64,000 bases of DNA from Molanna angustata. Taxonomy: Eukaryota; Arthropoda; Insecta; Trichoptera; Molannidae. Location of the stretch: contig OY754977.1 of assembly GCA_963576475.1 (NCBI GenBank), positions 31,245,672-31,309,671 of the forward strand, read 5' to 3'. This document shows positions 46,501-58,500 of the stretch, piece by piece (within the stretch, counting starts at the first letter, position 1; each line of letters begins with the position of its first letter). Under the pieces are notes generated by a model. The model was not told where the DNA came from, did no database searches, and was given only the letters and a program-made list of their open reading frames with translations. The translations under genes and the position numbers were made by a program.

Positions 46501-49500
46501 CATTTTTCTACTCGCTCCTTTCAACTTCTGCTGCAACATCATTTATTATATTTTTAATAATTTTTATCATGAATATCCACTATGTGAACGAAACAAAATT
46601 CAACTTCAAAATTGTTTTTACTTAATTCTCTGCAGAATTACCTAGGAGTCGATGATGTACCTGCATAGTATATATAGACAAGTTTCTTCAACGCTTCAAA
46701 TTAGTCACGAATTATATTGAATGATCGATTTCTTTATATTCCAGGTGGACTTGAAGCATATGGGTCAGGTTCCAGGTAGCAATTTGGTGCACATTGGAAT
46801 CGATCTGAGTGAGTTTTACCTGTCAGTCGAGTGGGACATTCTGGAAGTGCCGGCCACCAGGAACGAAGAGTTCTATCCGTGCTGCAAGGAGCCGTTCTCT
46901 GGTAATAAATACTGTAATAGTTAGAATAACGACATAACTATGTTATAAATATAAGTTATTGGCTTTAATAAAAATAAGTTTATATGAAAAAAAAGACTCC
47001 ATAAAGTATTCAAATTGTGTATGGAAAATTTTCAGCATTTTCATGAAATAAGTTTGTTCAATTATTTTTTATTTAAGTATTTTATTATGGAAACTTGTGA
47101 TATTTCTTCAATGCCATTTCATGAAAGTGATGTGCCTGTTTACCTGTTTGAAAATATAATTTTCAAATCATAAGTTTCCTGAGGTCACTTTGAAATATTT
47201 GACAGTTAAAAAAATTGAGAAGCACTATTCAGATATCCTTCAAAATCTATTAGGGTCTAAGTGAGTATAAAATATACAAATTTGGAAAATTTAAATATAA
47301 TCGAATGAGTACTTTAGTCTATAATTGATAAAGTAAAATGAACACGTCGTACACAGCACACAGCACACACACACAGATACATTGCGATGAAACTTTCAGA
47401 ATACAATTTCAGCATGATACTAGTTGATAATTTGCAATAAAAAATAGCCTTAAAAATTGCGAATTCATAACTCCCCACTATATCTTCTTGGGTTAGTGAG
47501 GAGTAAAAATAATATTTGACATTGTAACTGTTAGTTGTCCGAGAAGCGTTATGGAAAAGAAATTTGATGATTTTTAATGTAATGATATGCAGAATTTGTT
47601 TGTAAAAATTTAATTTTTCAGACATTACATTTAAACTGACGATGAGAAGGAAAACTCTGTTCTACACTGTGAACCTGATCATTCCATGTGTTGGCATCAC
47701 ATTCCTGACTGTGCTGGTGTTTTATCTGCCGTCTGATTCTGGGGAGAAGGTATGGAGGTTCAAAGCCATTCAGGCAGTATGACTATTGTTGCTTTCAATA
47801 TATAAAAAAAACTCTGGATTATTTCATCCAGACTGGTATACTGTTGTAGGTATATTATTTTCCAATCATTATGAATGCATACTTCACAATTTGGGGTAAC
47901 CAACGACAGGTGTTACTAAGGAAATGCCTGCACACACTAGTCACATAAAAATGCAACAATGAATGGTGAACCTCATTGCTTTTTACTTGAAATATTGACA
48001 AAAATTAATAATTATAGCTTGAAATTAGATTAATAATTATATAGATTAATAATTATAGCTTATCAGAGAATGAATTGTCGTATAATAAGGGTCGTATTAC
48101 AGGAGTTTTTTTAATTATAATGTAAGAAAAAGTTGAGGTCCCGTAAGCAGTAGCCTTACTCTTTCATTTAGAACTTACCTATCTGTCGCCTGCGTACATT
48201 CAAATAAACAACTATTACTATTAAAACATACCTACCTACCGCATTCTTTCTCCGTTACAAAGGTAGTTTCTTAGCGAGTCGGATCGTATTGGGATCGGAT
48301 TTGGAGTGGAGAGTAAGGCCGCAGGGGGTTACCCATATGACACATTCTCAATACGATTTTAGCTTGCCTTCATCTTAAAAATGTATAAATCAGTACTCGA
48401 TCATAATCCAATATTAATGTTTCTCTTCATTTAATCATGAATATTTCTTGATATCTACGTTTAGTATGAAATTGTCATGAATTGTTGTGCAAATTTATAG
48501 TATTATTTTATTAAGTTAACCTCAAAGATTGCTAAAGTCTGAAGCTATGTAATCTTAATTTTACTGTAATCAACTTTACGAGTAGCTCTGCTGTATTCTC
48601 GCAGTACGGGACCTTATCTTTTTCTCAAATAACTCTTGTAATACGACCCTAAGTATATTTTGAAAACAATACCAATAAATGAAGATTATATTTTTATGGC
48701 AAATTTTTAATATGTATCTCAATAGAGACGAAGAATATTCAAAAAGACTCGGGAAATCAAGGCACCTACAGGGCTCAGTGCCATCGGCTGGTTTACGTGA
48801 TCACTTCATGCGCTCGCGTAACGTTCACCAATTATGCCTTTTTATCGAATTTCCTATAATTCAAATTTTTTTGAAAATTTTTAATATTATGTTATTTAAT
48901 CGAAATTCTTCCACATAAAAAAAACCTGCCTGGTTCTCCTATAATTTTCCGAAATGTCTATTTTGAGATTTTAAAAATTTGTAAAAAAATATCATTGACG
49001 CCCGACAGGAAATAAATCCAATGTATTGTGTATACCTATGCAATTATAAAAATATTCGATTTACATAAATGGATATTGCTCCATTTATCATAATATTAAA
49101 ATTTACATTACTTAAGATATGTTGAACTAAATATTTGCTAATTGACTTGAGTTTGTCGCTATTATATAATTAATACTAATAAAGTAATTTAAATAAATAT
49201 AAGAACAAAAATTTTTCTCGATGAAATCGATGAAATCATCGAATACCAATAAATTTATAAGTATTTTACGAGGATGTTGAATTAAAAATAATTACTTTGA
49301 AAAAAAAATAGTAAAGTAAATTTGCTATAAAAAATGTAAGAAAAGGTTACAGAAGATATCATGACTAATAAAAATAACATATATCACAATTTGACATTTG
49401 AAATTCTTCCCGAAAAGAAGGAATCCTTGTGCTTCGGGGAGGAGTTCAGAAAATTTACTATTTGCAATTTACAACGTAATAAAACTATACACAATATTTC

Positions 49501-52500
49501 AGGGAAAATTAAAAATTTGAAATTTATATGCACACATAACTGCAGGGTTCAGAAAATTTACTATGTGCTATTTACATAAGATAGAAAAAATAAATAAAAC
49601 ATTCATATCAATAAAGGCACACAAAATTTCACACACACACATACATAACAAAAAAATTCATATGGTACAATGAGGAAGAGATTATTTCATCTTTTTTCAA
49701 GTTCACTTTGTTTCAGTAGGTTTCAATTTGATATTTCTATCAAGTTCACTACAGTACCAGGAATGAATAATGGATCTGTCCTAGCGTTGTTAACCTCATG
49801 GGGAGTCTTATAATATAGCCCTCAAGTTGTAGCCTAGGAGTTATGTAGGTGCATTTCTTTATTAATCCCATTAACAATCAACTCTTTGACCACTTGACAG
49901 ACAGATAGCCACTTTATTGTACATATTCTGTTACTAAGAGATAGACGGTTGACTGTAAAATTGGCTAGTACTGTAGTCACGCTGAAACTTCTCTGGGCTA
50001 CCTACATAATATAAGGGAGATAAGGTAGCCATATAAGCTGCTCCCCATTCCAATATTCCGTAGTGGAGGACTGAGTATCTATTCTGACACGTAATAGACA
50101 GATGTTGTCTAATATTAAGTTTATTTATTTATAAAAAATGCAATTTGGGAATTCGCTAAATCTTTTGTAATTTTCAATAAGGCTCTATGATATGAAGCAT
50201 GCATTATTAAGGACATGTTGGTGTGCTATATTCAGGAGATTTAATGCCTTTTTTATGTTTGTTGCAGAATTTTATATAAGTACATAAATGTTGCGGATAT
50301 TAATTTATATTATATGTGTAGGTAAATATTGATCAACATGATGTTTGTTTCATAAAAAACGAAGTTTGGAACATAATAGTACCTATGTTTACATCCAATT
50401 GTTGTAACATGTGAAATCAATGGACATTTTTTGATAAAACTGCATTCAGAATAAAATGCATGTTGTTTTTTATACCTACAGTGGATTTTAATACAAATTT
50501 TCCTGTGGTATTGCCAAAGATTAAATATAAATAAAGTGAGTAGGTATTTTCAGGATATATAGAAAATAATTAAAAAATAGGTTCTTATATGTATGTCCGG
50601 ACACGTTAAGTAAGTAAATAAAATAATTAATATGTCTTTGAAACAAGTACATACAGGTACATTATACATCCTCAAACACAAACAAATTAATATTTTTTTT
50701 TAATCAGATTAAATTCAAAATAAAATGTTTTGTAAATACATAGGTACCTACTTTATTTATAAAAAATAGTTTTCAACACATTGTTGAAACCTATTTTTGT
50801 TTTTATAAATACCTAATTGCAGTCGGTTTGAGCAGTATTCCGTCATAGACAACACCTATCAGATGGGCTATTCATGACAGGCTCTTAATACGTTCTTATC
50901 TTAGATTATATATGAAACAGATATCTAGTCAGCGCAAATGAATGTATGCCAACTAAAACTACGAGGAAACAGAAGAATTTCTTGTATACGTACACCTACC
51001 GACACGCACACCTACATAAAACGCAGACCAACCGATCTACCGCCTCACACACACATGTAAAAAAAAACTTGGCATACATTTGAATTCGAAATTTGTACTA
51101 GACGCTGTATAAATTAACATTATTAATTTGTTCATTTTAATTTAAAAGATTTCCTAATTCAGAATCTAATCTTTATCAATTTTATGACTAGCCCTGCGTT
51201 GACAGAAGAGAAATTAAATAAAAATCATATAACTCAACGTTTATTCGTTTATTTTCAAATTATTTTACAACAGAATCACTCTTACGAAAAATGACATAAA
51301 AATGAAAATATCGAAACAAAAAATATTTTAAATATGAAATACATGAAATCGTTTAAAATAATAAGTAAGTACTGGATGACGTAGGTGAATATAAAATAAA
51401 CGAAATAAAATATGATAATTATTCATTACATATAATGTAAGGCAGTTAAAATATTTCATCCCGTATAATATTTTTTTAAATAACTTGATTGATCACTTTG
51501 ATATTTTCTATTACTGAATATAGCGATCTAAACTGAATATTGGACGAAAACAATATATTTAAATTAAGAGTATGGTATATCAACAAAATTTAGTAACCGT
51601 CATCGAATAATATAAAAAAATGATAATATTATATTGTATATACATATTTCCGATGCATGCTTCCATTTAAAATAAAATACTCAGGTAAGATTCTTCCACC
51701 CTTTAGACAGATAATAACTAACAAGTACAAGTACCCTATGTAAAATACATGATTCAATGTGAGTGTGTGATACTGTCCCTGAAACATATATTATAGGTAT
51801 TATGTAACTGTGATGTCTATATTTACTAATTGATATAACTTATATATGTATATTGCCCTGCTAATGTTTTATGTCTAGCATCTGAATATTATAGCTAACC
51901 CATCCTTTTAACCCCACGATTGTACAATCCTCAAAACAGTTCATATTATATTTCAAATATATACATATTTTTCAAAGTTTTTAAATATTAAATTATATTC
52001 GAAAATTGTTTTAATAATCAAAGAAATAGGTTTGTCTATTGTACATTTTTTCTAGTGGACTGCGATTTTGATGTATTATCGATCTATGCTCTATAAATAT
52101 TATTATAATTAAATTTCTTGAGTCACTCATATATTTGACACCCTAATGTGTGAAAAACTTAAATATTTGAATCACTCTAATTAATACGTTAAAGTCGTTT
52201 ATAAATGTTTCGAGCCACACTTCTATTTGACACCCATATATTTGAGTCGCATTAATATTTGCGTTACTCGAATACTTCAGTCACTCATTTATTTGATCAT
52301 TCGTCCTTTTCCTCATGCCTGAGGATAGTGGCTGCAGTCCGTCGACACACGTATGGCCCGCCTCCATGCCAATCTGTTTTGGGCTGAACGCAGAGCACCA
52401 GTCACCGAAGACCTCATCGCTCCATCTTGTCGGTGAGCGACCACGAGATCTCCGTCCTTCCACGCTGCCCATCACAACAAGCTTCTCGAGGCAGTCTGGT

Positions 52501-55500
52501 TCCCTTCTGGCAATGTGTCCAAAGAATTGAAGGATACGTCTGTAACATATCGTCCATAGACGATCCTCGATCCTTAGCTCGTCTAGAATTGACACATTGG
52601 TTCTTCTGGCTGTCCACGGGATGCGCAACATACGCCTCCAGCACCACATTTCGAAAGCATCGATCCTCTTTCGCTCTGACTCCCTAAGTGTCCATGTTTC
52701 CACACCATACAGGAACATCGAGAATATCAGAGCCCTGATGAGTCTAGCCTTCGTGTTTTTCGTGATGATCCTGTCTTTCCACACTCTTGTGAGCTTTCCC
52801 AGTGCTCCCTTTGCCATGGCGATGCGTCTTTTCACTTCCGCTTCACAACCACCGGTGTCACATATGTTGGAACACAGATATGTGGAGTCATGTACTATCT
52901 CAAGATGGTTTAGAGAGTTTATTGGGGGAAGTTTACATGCTCTATCAATCACCATCAGTTTGGTTTTGCATTGGTTTATGCTCAGACCGAGTGATAAACT
53001 TTCCCTCTCAACACGATCCAAAAGTTGTTTCATATCGGTCTCGTTTGTGGCTACTAGAGTTGTGTCGTCTGCAAAGCGTAAGTTGGAGATTTTCTTGCCA
53101 CCAATGCTGAATCCGGCCTCCTAACCATCCAGAGCTTTCCTCATTATATACTCTCCGTATTATTTGAGCCACACATATATTTGAGTCACTCTTATAATAT
53201 GAGTCACTGAAATATTTATATCACTTATTATTGTGTCGCCCATATGTTTGGCATAGTTATCATGCTATATGAGCCACTCTTATTATATATTCACATGCTT
53301 GAATCACTTCATTATTTGAATCACTCTAATACTTTAGTTGAGCCTCTCATACACTAATATGAGTCGCACATATATTTGACTCACTCTTATATTAGACTCA
53401 TTCTTCTATTTGTTTCTCATTTATTATTTTTAGTCACACATATATCAAAGCTACTCATATATTTGACTAATTATTTATTTGAGTTATTCTTTTGTTGGGC
53501 TAACTCTAATATATGAGTCACTCAAACTATACTATTGTTTTACTATGTTATAAGAACCACTTAGGTATATACGCACTTTTCAATCTTTCGATTGTGACGG
53601 TAGAATTCCATTATGACAATGATTAATATGAACACATATATAATTCCACAATTTATTTTATTTTAATACAATTTATTTTATTTTTCTCCCGACGACCGTT
53701 TCGGCTTATAAGGCCATAATCAACTGGTGTTGAATACACAGTTCACATTTGTTCACAGTTCACGTTCACATTTCACAGTTCACGTTCACATTTCACACAC
53801 AGTTCACAGTTCACGTTCACATTTCAAATGTGAACTGTGTATTCAACACCAGTTGATTATGGCCTTATAAGCCGAAACGGTCGTCGGGAGAAAAATAAAA
53901 TAAATTGTGGAATTATATATGTGTTCATATTAATCATTGTCAACCACTTATATATTTGAGTCTCTCAAATGCCGTCTAAATATTTTATGATATGTAATGT
54001 ATTTAATTGTAATATGAACTGTTAAAGGTTGTCCATAGAGCTGCCTGTTACTGTCCCATTGCAAAGTACTTTCATCCTTTGGACCATCATCAGATTAGCT
54101 GGTTTAACTTACTGTCGTATACCTTAAATGTCTAATGTCTATTTTACCATGTGAAATTTGTACCCATAGAATTTATAGACGAACCTTTATATATTATATA
54201 CGTAAATATATAATTTAGATGCGTGTCATTTTGTAATTAATTGGCTATTCGTAGGTAGGTAATAAATAAAATAAATATAGGTATTTTATCTAAGACCAAA
54301 GGAATTGAGAATTCGCGTACCTACACTTTGACAATTCCAATTGAAATGTTCACAGATAATATGGAAGTAAACTTGAAATGTTCAACAAAAGACAGATACC
54401 AAATTTTATAAATACATAGAAAGACTTTCCGGAATTTCAAAATTTAGATTTAATTTAATTTCTATATTCCATTGCTGATTTCGCGACAAAATCATGAATT
54501 CATCTTTCATACTTTTAATATTTTTTCAAACTCTTTTGATACCTTCTGCTGTAGTTTCTAACTCATCTCTTCTTTTCTTACATGAATAGAGTAAAACCTT
54601 TTGCTTTCTTACATTGAACCCTCATTTTTAACAGATTGCTTAGAAATAAACTTTGAACTTATCCAAAATTTTACAGATTAGTAAAGTTGAGTATTTTCAT
54701 TTTCTCTTATACCTAAATCCTATAGATTAGAATAATTTAAATGAGTAGGTACTCTTATATTTAGAACCTATGTATAACGAATCAAATAATATTTTTTGCA
54801 GTAAATATCTTTCGATTTGTAGTAAAAATTGATAAATCTACCTAGTTAGAATGTTTCTTAGTACCTACCTATGTGTTGTTTGTATTGATAATCGCTTTAA
54901 TTGTATTTTGACAATTACATGTGCTGAAGCTATTAATGTTAAAGCAATTAAAATAACATTATGTAGCTATTAAAAGACAAATATATTATATTCGTTTAAA
55001 AAAGCTTTTGATGTTTCGAATAATATATGTTATTTTGCATTGTAGGTAAATGTTTAAAATAAGCCGAATTGATGTATAGAAGCTTTTGAAAACAATTAAT
55101 TATAATAAAAAATGCTAGAAATTATAACACCAAGACGATATTACTTGGGCTATTTTTTTTTCATTATTCATTTGCATTATTGTTTAAATGTTCAAAGTCA
55201 TAGATGTGATCGAATGCATAGATATAATCATTATTCATTTTCATTCAATTTAAAAAAAAATACTAACAATTTTTGAAATACCAATCACGAAAAGAATAGA
55301 ATTTTGGTGTATATTTAAGAAACGAACAACAAAATATTTGACGAAATACAAATTACAAATTAAACACAGGCATAAAAATACTCAGTAAATACAATTTTAT
55401 ACTTATTTTTAAAATAAATTAAACACTTGTTTTTCTTTCTACATTTATTTTTACTCTCCAGAACGACCGTTTCGCCTGGTGAAGGCCTTTTCAACTGGTG

Positions 55501-58500
55501 AAGTACATGGTGTGGTTTTTTAATAAGACAGTTTAATAAATTCACAGATTATGTAAATTCATTGCATCACAAGACCAAATTCACCGTCGAACTAGAAACG
55601 AATCAAAGTATAAATTTTCTTGATTTAAATATTAAAAAAATAGAAAATAAGCACCATTTTGAGATTTTTAGAAAAGCAACGTATACGGATACCACAATAC
55701 ATGCTACGAGCATGCATCCTTGGCACCACAAACTTGCAGCCTTTAACTCGATGGTATTTAGAGCAATTAATATTCCATTGAGTAGAGAGTCATACATAAG
55801 CGAAATAAACACCATATATGACATTGCTAAGAATAACGGTTTCGATAAGCAATGTATTACAAAAATAATAAAGAAAATGTCTTATAAAAATACAATCGGC
55901 TCCATATACCCAATGATTAATGATAAAAAATACATTGCAAACGGTTCTATTCCTTACCTCGGCAAGATATCCGAAAAAATAATAAAAACATTAAAGAATG
56001 AGAATTTAAATATCGCTTTTAAAGTTAATAACGCACTGGGAAATAGCATTAAAAATTGCAAAACCAAGATAGACAAACTTCAAAGATCCGGAATATATAA
56101 AATTACCTGCGAAGAATGTACCTAATGCTCAATACATAGGCCAAACAGGGAGAGCCTTCAACACACGTTTTGAAGAACATAAAAGAGCGTACAAGTATAA
56201 AAAAGAAGAAACATCACAATTTGCCAAACATCTCATCCACCATCTCATCCATCATATTACAGACGACAATAAACCAACCCCGCTACAATTTTGCAACAAA
56301 GGACTAAAATTAAACATACTAGAACAATTAGAAATTAACAAGAATCTGAATAATAATATCATCAACGAACAGATTAACACATATAGTTCTCCCTTACTTA
56401 ATATTTTCAAACCTAATAATGTATAGTTAGATATAATCTCAGTGTATATTTTATCTTATATGTTTAATCTTATATGTTCAGTAAATGGGTATCTAGATTG
56501 CCAAAAGTGGGTATATCCCACAGATGAATATCCCCTACAGCTGCAACACGACCTAATTGGTTAGGACTAGATATAATATTTTAACTGTAACAACCACCCA
56601 CCCCAAAGCAATTAATGCATAATATAAGATATTATTTCAACGTGTATTTTTTCTCATATTTAGTAAGTAGATACCTAGGCAATAAATGTGGGTATATCCC
56701 AAAGATGACAATTCCCCACAGCTGCAATTAGGTACAAATTCTCAGGTAAGAATAAGAGATTAGAAATGGATATAATTCTTAAACTGTAACAACCACCCAC
56801 CTTTTTTGCTTTGTATAAATTCCATCTAATGTAATAGTATATAAGAAAAAACCACACCATGTACTTCACCAGTTGAAAAGGCCTTCACCAGGCGAAACGG
56901 TCGTTCTGGAGAGTAAAAATAAATGTAGAAAGAAAAACAAGTGTTTAATTTATTTTAAAAATGGAATTCTACATAGTAAACGCTGTCAGTGTAAACAAAA
57001 TTAAAAGTGCAATTTTATACTTATTAAATCATTCAAATTATACTTTTGTAAACATAAAAAAATGATAATTTACTGTAAACAAAGAATCAATTATGTTAAA
57101 CGCATGTGAAGAACGTGTCTTTAATAGATCATAAACCTGCGACTGCCAAATTTACATCAAAGTGTAAAGGCTGATTTTTTTTCTGTAAAACGATACCACA
57201 GCAGATAACAACGATTGGATTGTAGTAGTGGTGAGCTTTGGAAATAACAGACTTCAAAGTGTTGAGACATGATAATTTATTGAAATTTGAAGATATGTTG
57301 GCGGGGTTTCAAACAAGCAAAGGATCTGTAGATGGAAGGCGTGATTTCTAATAGTCTTCCTTAGTAAATGCAAACAAAATCACTCTTTGTTCTTTACTGA
57401 CGTGTTAAAGTAGCAATTTTAACATTGAGTCAATTTTAACACATTGAAGCCTGCTATCTCCGAAAGCCACAAATACTCATGGTTCATATTATTCAATCGT
57501 TGGTACCTGCTGTGGTGTGCTTTTACAGAAAAAAAATAGCCTATATACTATGACGTACGTCTGGCCTATACAGAATAAATTCTGGCAGCGGCTAAGGATT
57601 GAGGATGCCTCGGGCCTACATTTTTCTCGTTATTTGCATTACTTTATATATCAATGCTGTTTTAATTATATATATTTTTCAAATTAAGAGAAAAATTCAG
57701 GCCTGGGGCCTCCTCAGACCTCGTACTTTGTCTTTGAATACGGGTGTTCCTTTATAAGAGACATATATTAAAAACAATTATGGGAACGTTTCATAATTTT
57801 TGAAAGATATAAAAACTTTTGGTCATTCTGGTTATTATTAGATTTCACTTAATGGACAAGGAATACACAAAAACTTTAAAATACAGCTAATTTAGTGGCT
57901 GAAATATAAATAGACATCACAAAATGGACACGGATTACACAAACACACTAAAGTACAGCTAATTTAGTGGTAGAAATACAAATAGATATCACAAAATGGA
58001 CACGGAATACAAACACACTAAAGTACAGCTAATTTAGTGGTTGAAATATAAATAGATATCACAAAATGGACACGGAATACAAACACACTAAAGTACAGCT
58101 AATTTAGTGGTTGAAATACAAATAGATATCACATAATGGACACGGAATACAAACACACTAAAGTACAGCTAATTTAGTGGTTGATATACAAATAGATATC
58201 ACAAAATGGACACGGAATACAAACACACTAAAGTACAGCTAATTTAGTGGTTGAAATACAAATAGATATCACAAAATGGACACGGAATACAAACACACTA
58301 AAGTACAGCTAATTTAGTGGTTGAAATACAAATAGATATCACATAATGGACACGGAATACAAACACACTAAAGTACAGCTAATTTAGTGGTTGATATACA
58401 AATAGATATCACAAAATGGACACGGAATACAAACACACTAAAGTACAGCTAATTTAGTGGTTGAAATACAAATAGATATCACAAAATGGACACGGAATAC

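Larger units (their letters stand above)
52100..53980 (+). repeat. Degenerate short-period repeat tract with two nested insertions
   Basis: Variants of TATTTGAGTCACTC recur dozens of times at loose spacings of about 15-20 bases (for example 52110-52290, 53160-53540 and 53945-53970). The tract is interrupted by the RTE at 52281-53158 and the foldback at 53615-53941, and it resumes on the far side of each. Confidence 0.75.
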
